Positions 8,430 to 16,638 of a stretch of 64,000 bases of DNA are shown here, piece after piece. Within the stretch, counting starts at the first letter, position 1, and each line of letters starts with the position of its first letter. The DNA comes from Streptomyces sp. NRRL F-6676. GTDB taxonomy: Bacteria > Actinomycetota > Actinomycetes > Streptomycetales > Streptomycetaceae. The notes below the pieces were generated by a model that saw only the letters and a program-made list of their open reading frames with translations, made no database searches and had not been told where the DNA came from. The translations under genes were made by a program, and so were the position numbers. The stretch lies in assembly GCF_000725625.1 (NCBI RefSeq), contig NZ_JOHS01000019.1, forward strand, positions 71,514-135,513. The letters run 5' to 3'.

Positions 8430-9713
8430 ATGCCCCACGACGAAGCCGCGCCCCCGGACGCTCCCGGCGGCTACACCCGCGTCCTGCGCGTACCCGAGTT
8501 CCGCGCGGTCTTCGCCGCGCACACCCTCTCCCTCCTCGGCGTCGTCGTCAGCGAGATCGCCCTCTCCGTCCTCGTCTACGACCTCACCGGCTCGCCCCTG
8601 CTCAGCGCGCTGACCTTCGCGCTCGGCTTCCTGCCGTACCTCGTCGGCGGCACCCTGTTCGCCGGGGTCGCCGACCGGTTCCCCGCCCGCCGCGTCCTGG
8701 TCGTCTGCGACCTCCTGTGCGCGGGCTGCGTGGCCGTCATGACGGTCCCCGGCACCCACATCGCCGTCCTGCTCGCCCTGCGCTGCGCGCTCGCGGTCGT
8801 CTCGCCCGTCTTCCAGGGCACCCGCATGGCGACCCTCGCCGACGTCCTCGGCGACGGCGACCTCTTCGTGCTCGGCCGCTCGCTGCTGCGGATCGTCTCC
8901 CAGAGCGCCCTCCTGGTCGGCTACGGCTGCGGCGGACTGCTGCTCACCGTGCTCACCCCGCGCCACGCCCTGGTGATCACCGTCGCCACCTTCCTCTCCT
9001 CCGCGCTGCTGCTGCGGCTCGGCACCCGGCGCCGCCCGGCGCGCGCGTCCGGCCGCGACGGCGCCCCGGTGGCCGGCCCGCTCTCCGGCGCCCGGCGCGT
9101 GCTCGCCGACCGGCGCACCCGCGTCCTGCTCCTGCTGTTCTGGGTGCCGCCGATGTTCTGCGTCGTCCCGGAGGCCCTGGCCGCCCCCTACGCGGACCGG
9201 ATCGGCGCCGGGTCGACCGGGCTCGGGCTGCTGATGTGCGCGCTGCCCGTCGGCACCATCGCCGGTGAGCTGTTCGCGGGGGCGCGGCTGCGCCCGGCCA
9301 CCCGGGAGCGCGTGACGCTGCCGCTGCTCTCCTTCATGCTGCTGCCCTACCTCGGCTACGCCCTCGCCCCCGGCCTCGGCTGGGCACTGTTCCTGCTGGC
9401 GCTCTCGGGCGCCGGGTCCGCGTACACGCTCGGCCTGGACCAGTGGTTCGTGGCCGCCTTGCCACAGGAGCTGCGGGGCCGCGCCATGACGCTGAACACG
9501 GCCGGGCTGATGACCGTGCAGGGCGTCGGCATGGCGCTCGCGGGCGTCGTCGCGCAGTTCGCCGGGGTGCCCGCCACGGTGGCCGGCGCCGGGGCGCTCG
9601 GCACGCTCGTCTGCGTCCTGCTGGCCCTCTCGGCCCGGCGCGGGGAGCGCGCGGCGGACGCGTACCGAAAGAATGAGCGACCGAACAGCGAGACGGGGCT
9701 GACCACCATGTGA
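8430..9713 (+). CDS. MFS transporter
   Basis: 427-residue major facilitator with about twelve hydrophobic helices. The loop 2-3 motif appears as GTLFAGVADRFPARRVLV and the N-terminal half shows SLLGVVVSEIALSVLVYDLTGS, as in drug/macrolide-type exporters (MefA-like subgroup). ATG at 8430 follows directly on the divergent regulator. The substrate is unknown; regulator pairing suggests an inducible exporter. Confidence 0.85.
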   Translation: MPHDEAAPPDAPGGYTRVLRVPEFRAVFAAHTLSLLGVVVSEIALSVLVYDLTGSPLLSALTFALGFLPYLVGGTLFAGVADRFPARRVLVVCDLLCAGCVAVMTVPGTHIAVLLALRCALAVVSPVFQGTRMATLADVLGDGDLFVLGRSLLRIVSQSALLVGYGCGGLLLTVLTPRHALVITVATFLSSALLLRLGTRRRPARASGRDGAPVAGPLSGARRVLADRRTRVLLLLFWVPPMFCVVPEALAAPYADRIGAGSTGLGLLMCALPVGTIAGELFAGARLRPATRERVTLPLLSFMLLPYLGYALAPGLGWALFLLALSGAGSAYTLGLDQWFVAALPQELRGRAMTLNTAGLMTVQGVGMALAGVVAQFAGVPATVAGAGALGTLVCVLLALSARRGERAADAYRKNERPNSETGLTTM

Positions 9714-9735
9714 CCGGCCGGTAAGGTCTGGTTCC

Positions 9736-10245
9736 GTGCCAAAGCCCCTCGGTCTCTCCTTCGACCCCATCGCGCGCGCCGACGAACACTGGAAGCAGCG
9801 GTGGGGCAGCGTGCCCTCCATGGCGGCGATCACCTCGATCATGCGGGCCCAGCAGATCCTGCTCGCCGAGGTCGACGCGGTCGTCAAACCGTACGGACTG
9901 ACGTTCGCGCGGTACGAGGCGCTGGTGCTGCTCACGTTCTCGAAGTCGGGTGAGCTGCCGATGTCCAAGATCGGCGAGCGGCTCATGGTGCATCCGACCT
10001 CCGTCACCAACACCGTCGACCGGCTCGTGACGTCCGGACTGGTCGCCAAGCGTCCCAACCCCAACGACGGCCGCGGCACCCTCGCCTCCATCACCGACAA
10101 GGGCCGCGAGGTGTGCGACGCCGCCACCCGCGAGCTGATGGCGATGGACTTCGGGCTGGGCGCGTACGACGCGGAGGAGTGCCAGGAGATCTTCGCGATG
10201 CTGCGGCCGCTGCGGGTGGCGGCTCACGACTTCGAGGACGAGTGA
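9736..10245 (+). CDS. MarR-family transcriptional regulator
   Basis: 169-residue MarR protein. Core winged helix: LPMSKIGERLMVHPTSVTNTVDRLVTSGLVAKRPNPNDGRG (about 75-115), with dimerisation helices on both sides. The start is GTG. It is followed by DUF3817 and icmA on the same strand, but a terminator-like hairpin separates these from icmA. The ligand is unknown. Confidence 0.87.
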   Translation: MPKPLGLSFDPIARADEHWKQRWGSVPSMAAITSIMRAQQILLAEVDAVVKPYGLTFARYEALVLLTFSKSGELPMSKIGERLMVHPTSVTNTVDRLVTSGLVAKRPNPNDGRGTLASITDKGREVCDAATRELMAMDFGLGAYDAEECQEIFAMLRPLRVAAHDFEDE

Positions 10246-10322
10246 CCGGACCCCTCCGGGGGTGTCGTACGCCACCGGGGGCGCCCGAAGATCGGGCCCC
10301 GCCGCTCGTTACGCTCGTACCC

Positions 10323-10664
10323 ATGAAGAAAAGCGTGCTGACCCGCTACCGCGTGATGGCGTACGTCACCGGTGTGCTCCTGGTCCTGCTGTGCCTCAGC
10401 ATGATCGCCAAGTACGGGTTCGACGTCGACGGTGCCGCGGACTTCACCCGGGTCGTCGCCATCGCACACGGCTGGCTCTACGTCGTGTACCTCGTGTTCG
10501 CCTTCGACCTGGGCGCCAAGGCGAAGTGGCCGGTGGCCAAGCAGCTCTGGGTGCTGCTGGCGGGCACCGTGCCGACCGCGGCCTTCTTCGTGGAGCGCAG
10601 GATCAGCCACGAGCTGGAGCCGAAGCTCGCGCAGGACGCGGCGCCGGCCGCGGCCAAGGCATAG
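10323..10664 (+). CDS. DUF3817 integral membrane protein (second copy)
   Basis: 113-residue membrane protein with three hydrophobic segments and the same family core as the gene at 6718 (AIAHGWLYVVYLVFAFDLG, TVPTAAFFVERRI). It ends in an Ala-rich cytoplasmic tail. A strong hairpin (10679-10704) follows the stop. The function is unknown. Confidence 0.85.
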   Translation: MKKSVLTRYRVMAYVTGVLLVLLCLSMIAKYGFDVDGAADFTRVVAIAHGWLYVVYLVFAFDLGAKAKWPVAKQLWVLLAGTVPTAAFFVERRISHELEPKLAQDAAPAAAKA

Positions 10665-10678
10665 CGGGGACCGCTCCA

Positions 10679-10704
10679 CCGCCGTACGGGCACACGTACG
10701 GCGG
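10679..10704 (+). terminator. Hairpin terminator after the DUF3817 gene
   Basis: Perfect 10-bp stem CCGCCGTACG/CGTACGGCGG with a 6-base loop, 14 bases after the DUF3817 stop. There is no U-run, which is usual in Streptomyces. It isolates icmA from the genes upstream. Confidence 0.6.
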
Positions 10705-10716
10705 TCCCCCATCGAC

Positions 10717-10740
10717 ATTTACTTGGACGTCCTAGTAAAT
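10717..10740. promoter_or_regulatory. Near-perfect 24-bp palindrome at the icmA promoter
   Basis: Eleven of twelve base pairs match around the centre GGACGTCC, with outer arms ATTTACT and AGTAAAT. It ends 8 bases before the icmA ATG and is AT-rich at its edges, unlike its surroundings. Size and symmetry fit a dimeric repressor site overlapping the promoter or start. The regulator is not identified. Confidence 0.7.
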
Positions 10741-10748
10741 TCGGGGGT

Positions 10749-12449
10749 ATGGACGCTGACGCCATCGAGGAGGGCCGCCGTCGCTGGCAGGCCCGCTACG
10801 ACGCCTCCCGCACCCGCGACGCCGATTTCAGCACGCTCTCCGGCGACCCCGTGGACCCGGTCTACGGGCCCCGGCCCGGCGACACCTACGACGGCTTCGA
10901 ACGGATCGGCTGGCCGGGGGAGTACCCCTTCACCCGCGGCCTGTACCCGACCGGCTACCGAGGACGGACGTGGACGATCCGGCAGTTCGCCGGGTTCGGC
11001 AACGCCGAGCAGACCAACGAGCGCTACAAGATGATCCTCGCCAACGGCGGCGGGGGACTGTCGGTCGCGTTCGACATGCCCACGCTCATGGGCCGCGACT
11101 CCGACGACCCGCGCTCGCTCGGCGAGGTCGGGCACTGCGGTGTGGCGATCGACTCGGCGGCCGACATGGAGGTCCTCTTCAAGGACATCCCGCTCGGCGA
11201 CGTGACGACCTCCATGACGATCAGCGGGCCCGCCGTGCCCGTCTTCTGCATGTACCTGGTCGCCGCCGAGCGGCAGGGCGTGGACCCGGGCGTCCTCAAC
11301 GGCACGCTCCAGACGGACATCTTCAAGGAGTACATCGCGCAGAAGGAGTGGCTCTTCCAGCCCGAGCCGCATCTGCGCCTCATCGGCGACCTGATGGAGC
11401 ACTGCGCATCCCGCATCCCCGCGTACAAGCCGCTGTCCGTCTCCGGCTACCACATCCGCGAGGCCGGCTCCACGGCCGCGCAGGAGCTCGCGTACACCCT
11501 CGCGGACGGGTTCGGGTACGTCGAGCTGGGCCTCTCGCGCGGTCTGGACGTGAACGTGTTCGCCCCGGGGCTGTCCTTCTTCTTCGACGCGCACGTCGAC
11601 TTCTTCGAGGAGATAGCCAAGTTCCGGGCCGCCCGGCGGATCTGGGCGCGCTGGATGCGCGACGTGTACGGGGCGACGTCGGAGAAGGCGCAGTGGCTGC
11701 GCTTCCACACGCAGACCGCCGGGGTCTCGCTGACCGCGCAGCAGCCGTACAACAACGTGGTGCGCACGGCGGTGGAGGCGCTGGCGGCGGTGCTCGGCGG
11801 CACGAACTCGCTGCACACCAACGCGCTCGACGAGACGCTGGCGCTGCCGTCCGAGCAGGCGGCGGAGATCGCGCTGCGCACGCAGCAGGTGCTGATGGAG
11901 GAGACCGGGGTCGGCAACGTGGCCGACCCGCTGGGCGGGTCCTGGTACGTCGAGCAGCTGACCGACCGGATCGAGGCGGACGCGGAGAAGATCTTCGAGC
12001 AGATCAGGGAGCGGGGGCTGCGGGCGCACCCCGACGGCCGGCACCCGATCGGTCCGATCACCTCCGGGATCCTGCGCGGGATCGAGGACGGGTGGTTCAC
12101 GGGGGAGATCGCGGAGTCGGCGTTCCAGTACCAGCGGGCGCTGGAGAAGGGTGACAAGCGGGTCGTGGGCGTCAACGCCCACACCGGGTCGGTCACCGGG
12201 GACCTGGAGATCCTGCGGGTCAGCCATGAGGTGGAGCGGGAGCAGGTGCGGGTGCTCGGCGAGCGGCGGGCCGCGCGCGACGAGGCGGCCGTGCGGGGCG
12301 CGCTGGACGCGATGCTCGCGGCGGCGCGGGACGGCTCGAACATGGTCGATCCCATGCTGGACGCGGTGCGGGCGGAGGCGACGCTGGGCGAGATCTGCGA
12401 CGCGCTCCGCGAGGAGTGGGGCGTCTACACGGAGCCCCCGGGCTTCTGA
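10749..12449 (+). CDS. icmA: Isobutyryl-CoA mutase large subunit (catalytic chain)
   Basis: 566-residue TIM-barrel subunit of the coenzyme-B12 mutase interconverting isobutyryl-CoA and n-butyryl-CoA. The sequence has [47 protein letters not shown] and [25 protein letters not shown]. The F in RQFAGF and the Q in the substrate region favour the isobutyryl-CoA type over the methylmalonyl-CoA type, and the length equals known IcmA. The C-terminal B12-binding domain is absent, so a separate IcmB must be encoded elsewhere. The product supplies butyryl-/ethylmalonyl-CoA units from valine breakdown for polyketides. ATG follows a GGGGG site and the palindrome at 10717-10740. Confidence 0.93.
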   Translation: MDADAIEEGRRRWQARYDASRTRDADFSTLSGDPVDPVYGPRPGDTYDGFERIGWPGEYPFTRGLYPTGYRGRTWTIRQFAGFGNAEQTNERYKMILANGGGGLSVAFDMPTLMGRDSDDPRSLGEVGHCGVAIDSAADMEVLFKDIPLGDVTTSMTISGPAVPVFCMYLVAAERQGVDPGVLNGTLQTDIFKEYIAQKEWLFQPEPHLRLIGDLMEHCASRIPAYKPLSVSGYHIREAGSTAAQELAYTLADGFGYVELGLSRGLDVNVFAPGLSFFFDAHVDFFEEIAKFRAARRIWARWMRDVYGATSEKAQWLRFHTQTAGVSLTAQQPYNNVVRTAVEALAAVLGGTNSLHTNALDETLALPSEQAAEIALRTQQVLMEETGVGNVADPLGGSWYVEQLTDRIEADAEKIFEQIRERGLRAHPDGRHPIGPITSGILRGIEDGWFTGEIAESAFQYQRALEKGDKRVVGVNAHTGSVTGDLEILRVSHEVEREQVRVLGERRAARDEAAVRGALDAMLAAARDGSNMVDPMLDAVRAEATLGEICDALREEWGVYTEPPGF

Positions 12450-12450
12450 G

Positions 12451-12665
12451 GGCCCCGTAAGGGGCGCGGGGGCTGTGTCTCTGCGCGGCTCCGTCGCGGT
12501 GCGCGAGCGGCGTGCCCGCCCCCCGCGTAAGGGGCGCGGGGAACTGCGCGAGCAACCACGACGCACCCGCACCCGCCGTACATCCCCCGCCCCGAACTCT
12601 TGGGCGCTCGCGCCCCGGGGTCGAAGGGGCGGAGCCCCTGGGGGACGGGAAGGGTAGGGGCGGCG
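12451..12665 (-). repeat. Composite GC-rich intergenic repeat, copy 1 (reverse orientation)
   Basis: The gene-free stretch between icmA and a TetR gene. Reading the minus strand it has, in order, a pyrimidine-rich CCGCCGCCCCTACCCTTCCC block, GGGGCTCCGCCCCTTCGACC, AGAGTTCGGG, a GGGTGCG run, CGCGCAGTTCCCCGCGCCCC and a CCCCGCGCCCCTTACGGGGC-type palindrome. The same modules recur at 25300-25552, 33255-33370 and 37340-37440, and in part at 24385-24450. Confidence 0.7.
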
Positions 12666-12680
12666 GGGGCGAGACAACCG

Positions 12681-13310
12681 TCACACCCCCGCCAGCCCCT
12701 CCAGCAGCAGCCGCGTGAACGCCGCGGCCCACGCCGCGTCCGCCGGTTGTCCGCTCACCAGCGTGCGGTGCACCACCGCCCCCGCCACCACGTCGAAGAT
12801 GAGATCCGCCGCCCGCGCCGCCGCCCCCGCGTCCGGTTCCGCGGGGAGTTCGCCGCGGGCCGTCGCGCGGGCCCGCCCCTCCACCACCAGCCGCTTCTGC
12901 CGCTCCACGATCGACGTCCGGATCCGCTCCCGCAGCGGCGTGTCCCGCGTGGCCTCGGCGACCACCGCCATGAGCGCCGTCTTGGTCTCCGGCCGGTCCA
13001 GGATCGCGGCGAACTGCCGCACCACGCCCTCGACGTCCGCCGCCAGGCTGCCCCGGTCCGGCAGTTCCAGCTCGTCGAAGAGGACGGCGACCGCGTCCAC
13101 GACGAGCTCGTTCTTGCCCGCCCACCGCCGGTACAGCGTGGTCTTCGCCACGCCCGCCCGCGTCGCCACGTCGCCGAGGGTCAGCCGGGACCAGCCCAGG
13201 TCGACCAGTGCCGCCCGCGTCGCCTCGAGGATCGCGGCGTCCGCGGCGGCGCTGCGGGGGCGCCCGGCGGGACGGGACGCGGAGGGTTGTTCGGGCATGT
13301 CAGTGACCAT
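12681..13310 (-). CDS. TetR-family transcriptional regulator
   Basis: 209-residue TetR regulator. The DNA-binding domain includes TLGDVATRAGVAKTTLYRRWAGKNELV (about 43-69), and the C-terminal ligand domain is of the TetR_C (PF16859-like) type common in Streptomyces. ATG at 13310 has GAGGGG upstream; a second ATG at 13298 is possible. A 7-bp-arm palindrome at 13404-13420 lies in the gap to the divergent thioredoxin-TPR gene. It probably autoregulates. Confidence 0.86.
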   Translation of the reverse strand: MVTDMPEQPSASRPAGRPRSAAADAAILEATRAALVDLGWSRLTLGDVATRAGVAKTTLYRRWAGKNELVVDAVAVLFDELELPDRGSLAADVEGVVRQFAAILDRPETKTALMAVVAEATRDTPLRERIRTSIVERQKRLVVEGRARATARGELPAEPDAGAAARAADLIFDVVAGAVVHRTLVSGQPADAAWAAAFTRLLLEGLAGV

Positions 13311-13403
13311 ATCCGGCCCCTCGGCGGCCGGTATGCGTCAGTGTTGTGAAGTCGTGAGGGAGATCACCGGAAGAGGGTCCACGGCCGCCCCGCACCCCGG
13401 TTA

Positions 13404-13420
13404 CGCTACGAGCCGTAGCG
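13404..13420. promoter_or_regulatory. Palindromic operator upstream of TetR gene
   Basis: CGCTACG-agc-CGTAGCG, perfect 7-bp arms, 93 bases upstream of the tetR start. The form and size are typical of TetR operators. In the same gap are a duplicated GGTGGGGACCCGGCGCA (13445 and 13470 areas) and a CCCGGCGC/GCGCCGGG hairpin near 13450-13470. Confidence 0.6.
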
Positions 13421-13551
13421 AAAAGCGACGACCACGGCGCCAGGTGGGGACCCGGCGCATCGCGCCGGGTGGGGACCCGGCGCACTCGCGCACGATCCCC
13501 CGGATCGGACGCGTGGACCACGCGTGTGCGCGGAAGGGGGAGGATGTACTC

Positions 13552-14532
13552 ATGCAGCCACGGAACATGTCCATGAGCGGAGTCGTCGACCTCGCCGCGG
13601 TGAAGGCGGCCCAGGAGGCCAAGGCGAAGGCGGAGCAGGCGCGCGCCGAAGCCGCCCGGCGGGGCGACACGGGGGCGGTGTCCCCCGCGGACCTGGTGCT
13701 CGACGTCGACGAGGCCGGGTTCGAACGTGACGTACTCCAGCGCTCCACCGAGGTACCCGTCGTCATCGACTTCTGGGCCGAGTGGTGCGAGCCCTGCAAG
13801 CAGTTGAGCCCGGTCCTGGAGCGGCTGGCCGTCGAGTACAACGGCCGGTTCCTGCTCGCCAAGGTCGATGTCGACGCCAACCAGATGCTGATGCAGCAGT
13901 TCGGCATCCAGGGCATCCCGGCGGTCTTCGCCGTCGTCGCCGGCCAGGCGCTGCCCCTCTTCCAGGGCGCGGCGGGCGAGCAGCAGATCCGGGAGACGCT
14001 GGACCAGCTCGTCCAGGTCGCCGAGCAGCGGTTCGGGCTGACGGGGCTGACCGTCGACCCGGACGCCGTGCCCGGCGGGCGCCCGGCCGACGCCGACGCC
14101 GAGGCCCCGGCCGGCCCGTACGACGCCCTGCTGGAGGCCGCCGTCAGCGCCCTGGACTCGGGCGACCTGGCGGGCGCCGTGGCGGCGTACAAGAACGTGC
14201 TGAGCGACGATCCCGGCAACCCGGAGGCGAAGCTGGGCCTCGCGCAGGCCGAGCTGTTGCGGCGGGTGCAGGGTCTGGACCCGCAGAAGGTGCGTCAGGA
14301 GGCCGCCGAGAAGCCCGGTGACGTGGCCGCGCAGATCGCCGCCGCCGACCTGGATCTGGTGGGCGGTCATGTGGAGGACGCCTTCGGCCGGCTGACCGAC
14401 ACGGTGCGCCGTACGGCCGGTGACGACCGGGACGCGGTGCGGGTGCGGCTCCTCGAACTGTTCGAGGTCGTCGGGGCCGAGGACCCCCGGGTGACAGTGG
14501 CGCGCAGGGCGCTCGCCCGGGCCCTGTTCTGA
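13552..14532 (+). CDS. Thioredoxin-TPR protein, CnoX/YbbN-like co-chaperone
   Basis: 326-residue cytoplasmic protein. A coiled, Ala/Lys/Glu-rich leader (about 12-40) is followed by a thioredoxin fold with active site WCEPC (78-82), then a linker and a TPR-like helical region (about 190-326; DSGDLAGAVAAYKNVLSDDPGNPEAKLGLAQAELL). This is the architecture of chaperedoxin CnoX, which holds unfolding proteins and forms mixed disulfides; unlike E. coli CnoX, both active-site Cys are kept. ATG has GGGGGAGG 9 bases upstream. It matches SCO5419 by position, from memory. Confidence 0.87.
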   Translation: MQPRNMSMSGVVDLAAVKAAQEAKAKAEQARAEAARRGDTGAVSPADLVLDVDEAGFERDVLQRSTEVPVVIDFWAEWCEPCKQLSPVLERLAVEYNGRFLLAKVDVDANQMLMQQFGIQGIPAVFAVVAGQALPLFQGAAGEQQIRETLDQLVQVAEQRFGLTGLTVDPDAVPGGRPADADAEAPAGPYDALLEAAVSALDSGDLAGAVAAYKNVLSDDPGNPEAKLGLAQAELLRRVQGLDPQKVRQEAAEKPGDVAAQIAAADLDLVGGHVEDAFGRLTDTVRRTAGDDRDAVRVRLLELFEVVGAEDPRVTVARRALARALF

Positions 14533-14618
14533 CCGGTTTACGCGTCTTGCTGATGACCTGTCGCTAAACATCGGGTGCTGTGATGCCCCGGTGAAAATTC
14601 GCCGACCGAGTGGCGCAG

Positions 14619-14656
14619 GCGGCCGCGCTTTGCCAAAACTTGGCAATCGCGGCCGC
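14619..14656 (+). terminator. Two-part hairpin downstream of the CnoX-like gene
   Basis: Outer stem GCGGCCGCG/CGCGGCCGC and inner stem TTGCCAA/TTGGCAA with a 3-base loop and a small internal bulge, about 87 bases after the stop. It is the strongest terminator candidate for the thioredoxin-TPR transcript. Confidence 0.5.
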
Positions 14657-14658
14657 TG

Positions 14659-14671
14659 TTACTCCGAGTAA
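14659..14671. promoter_or_regulatory. Palindrome TTACTC-C-GAGTAA
   Basis: Perfect 6-bp arms around one base. A related site with the same TTACT/AGTAA core is at 14786-14803. Both could bind the same regulator upstream of the DUF6230 cluster. Confidence 0.4.
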
Positions 14672-14785
14672 ACCAGCCCTGTTGGTCTGTCGGTGTGTGT
14701 CCGTACTTCAACCAGTTCGTCGCCCCGTTCTGTGCCACCGAGCGTCGCCGTCCGGCGCCGTCGCGTCGTGGCGTGGTTATCGCGC

Positions 14786-14803
14786 CGTTACTAGCGAGTA
14801 ACG
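14786..14803. promoter_or_regulatory. Palindrome CGTTACT-AGCG-AGTAACG
   Basis: Perfect 7-bp arms around a 4-base centre, typical of a TetR-type operator. It lies about 380 bases upstream of the DUF6230 start codon and may mark its promoter. Confidence 0.45.
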
Positions 14804-15180
14804 AACCCCCTTGCGGGGGCGGCCGGAATGCACCACGATCGGCGACGCTCGGTCCAATGCCGTACCCCGCAGCCAGCCGGGTCGCGGAGCGTCTTGGGTC
14901 CCCACCGGGCAGGGGCCGGCGACAGTGACGCCGGTTCCTGGACAGGGGGGTCTCCGCCGTCCGGTGGAGCCTGTCCGGCAGGTTGTGCGTGATGCGTGTC
15001 AGGCGCGACCAGTGGTTGTCGCTCGGGGGTGATCGCCGGTGATCCGGGCGCGGTCCGTGCCCGGCGCAACGGGCGCTCTCCTTACCGAGGACGTAGCACT
15101 TCTCCCATCCCTGCCCGGGCTCGGCCGCCTACTCGGGGGCAGCCGGGGTCAGGAGATGTACGTCCGAGAAGGAGGAAATG

Positions 15181-15825
15181 ATGGAGTCCCAGGTGCGTGG
15201 CGGGACCAGATGGAAGCGGTTCGCTGTGGTCATGGTGCCCAGCGTGGCCGCTGCCGCAGCTATCGGTGTGAGTCTGGCCCAGGGCGCGCTGGCCGCGTCG
15301 TTCAGTGTGTCCGGCCAGGAGTTCAAGGTGCGGGCCGGCCACCTCGAGGGTCATGGCTTCGCGCAGTACGGCGGCGTCGACAGCGGTTACACGACGACCG
15401 AGGGCAAGGAAAAGACGGTGCACCCCGTCGCGATCTCGTCGTTCAAGAACGCCGAGATCACGAACATGTGCCAGTCGGTCAAGACGACGATCCCGCTCAT
15501 CGGGAAGACGTTCTACCTCCGTCTCGAAGCCGGGCCCGACGCGAACCACAAGGTGGAGGCCAAGAACCTCTACATCGACGTGGCCCAGCTCGACGCCGAT
15601 GCGACGTTCAAGAACATCGACATCGGCGTGGCCGTCAAGGACCAGACCAAGGGTCCTGCCGTCAAGAGCGGTGAGAACGCGCTGCCGGGCGGCTTCGCCC
15701 AGCAGGCGGACTCGGCCGACCTGACGGACGTCAAGCAGACGGCCTGGGCGACCACGGCCGGCACCTTCAAGCTCAGCGGCCTGAAGATGCGGCTCGGCAC
15801 GGACGCCGACATGGAGTGCTTCTGA
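15181..15825 (+). CDS. DUF6230 family exported/membrane-anchored protein
   Basis: 214-residue protein. A basic N-terminus (VRGGTRWKRF) and hydrophobic segment (about 16-37, ending LAASFS) act as signal peptide or anchor, followed by a beta-rich extracellular domain with two Cys (in NMCQSV and the C-terminal MECF) that could form a disulfide. Streptomyces relatives are often mislabelled cholesterol esterase; no catalytic motif supports that. ATG at 15181 is 5 bases from AAGGAGG; the preceding ATG is only 2 bases away. The next two genes form a conserved cluster with it. Confidence 0.85.
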   Translation: MESQVRGGTRWKRFAVVMVPSVAAAAAIGVSLAQGALAASFSVSGQEFKVRAGHLEGHGFAQYGGVDSGYTTTEGKEKTVHPVAISSFKNAEITNMCQSVKTTIPLIGKTFYLRLEAGPDANHKVEAKNLYIDVAQLDADATFKNIDIGVAVKDQTKGPAVKSGENALPGGFAQQADSADLTDVKQTAWATTAGTFKLSGLKMRLGTDADMECF

Positions 15826-15870
15826 CGGCTCCCGCGGCACGGGTGCCTCCGGGCAACTGAGGCATCGAGT

Positions 15871-15898
15871 GGGTGGGGAGGCCCCGGCTTCCCCACCC
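15871..15898 (+). terminator. Hairpin after DUF6230 gene
   Basis: GGGTGGGGA pairs with TCCCCACCC and the stem continues inward with GC pairs, 45 bases after the stop. It probably limits read-through into the DUF6114 gene. Confidence 0.55.
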
Positions 15899-16011
15899 CG
15901 GTTCCCGGCCGGCGCCGCGCGCCGGGCATCCTTGCACCCTTCGACTTCCGGCTTACCGTCCCCATGGCCGAGCCGGTACGTACCTCCACCGGACCCAGGG
16001 AGCTGTTTTCC

Positions 16012-16638
16012 ATGAGTGCCGAGACCCCGGTCCGACGCGTCGGGACCTTCACCCGGTTGCGTCTGGGCTTCCGCGCCTGGCGGGGCAGCCGGCCTTTCTG
16101 GGCGGGCCTTCTCACCGCGCTCGGCGGAGTGCCGATCGCCTACTTCCCGTATGCCACGCTCAAGCTGGGCACCATGTCGGTCACCATGTCGACGACCGCG
16201 GGCTCCGCCTCACTGATCATCGGCGTGCTGCTGGTCACGCTGGGGCTGACGATGTGGTTCCAGCAGGCCACCCGGGTCTTCGCCGGAGTCGCGGCGATCA
16301 TCCTTGGCCTGGTGTCCCTGGTGGTGTCCAACATCGGCGGGTTCGTGGTCGGCTTCCTGCTGGCGATGCTCGGCGGCGCCATGGCCATCTCCTGGGTGCC
16401 CAGCAAGGCCAAGCCCGAGCGGGCCACGTCCGAGCCGGACGCCGGGAAGCAGGACCCGGACGGCGAGGGCGCCACCCCGCCCGCCGTACCCGCCGCCGAG
16501 GAGCCGGGGACGCCGCACGCCCCCGCCGACGGCCCGGCGGCGCCGTACACCCCGCAGCCGCCGCACCCTTCCGCCGGCGAGGGCGCCCCGGACGCCCACG
16601 GCTTCGAGGACCAGGACGGGGGGTACCGTGTCCGCTGA
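16012..16638 (+). CDS. DUF6114 integral membrane protein
   Basis: 208-residue membrane protein. A short basic N-terminus (FRAWRGSRPFW) leads into about four hydrophobic helices between residues 30 and 120, then a Pro/Ala/Glu-rich cytoplasmic or external tail. ATG at 16012 has AGGGAG upstream; an in-frame ATG at 15964 lacks a ribosome site. Its stop overlaps the following gene by 11 bases. DUF6114 genes normally sit beside DUF6230 genes in Streptomyces; function unknown. Confidence 0.85.
   Translation: MSAETPVRRVGTFTRLRLGFRAWRGSRPFWAGLLTALGGVPIAYFPYATLKLGTMSVTMSTTAGSASLIIGVLLVTLGLTMWFQQATRVFAGVAAIILGLVSLVVSNIGGFVVGFLLAMLGGAMAISWVPSKAKPERATSEPDAGKQDPDGEGATPPAVPAAEEPGTPHAPADGPAAPYTPQPPHPSAGEGAPDAHGFEDQDGGYRVR

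Larger units (their letters stand above)
14533..15180. other. 648-base gene-free region rich in palindromes
   Basis: No open frame here looks coding. It contains a 9+7-bp hairpin (14619-14656), two palindromes sharing TTACT and AGTAA arms (14659-14671 and 14786-14803), a CCCCC-ttg-CGGGGG hairpin (14806-14819), and a long imperfect stem-loop (14937-14979), then the DUF6230 ribosome site AAGGAGG. A long regulated leader or a small RNA is possible, but I cannot identify either. Confidence 0.5.

Noticed and set aside
10665..10748. Cobalamin riboswitch upstream of icmA
   Set aside because: The leader is under 90 bases and contains a simple hairpin and a palindrome; no B12-box-like sequence or multi-stem structure is visible.
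15178..15825. Cholesterol esterase (common label for DUF6230 relatives)
   Set aside because: No lipase/esterase nucleophile motif or catalytic triad is visible; the label seems to be propagated misannotation.
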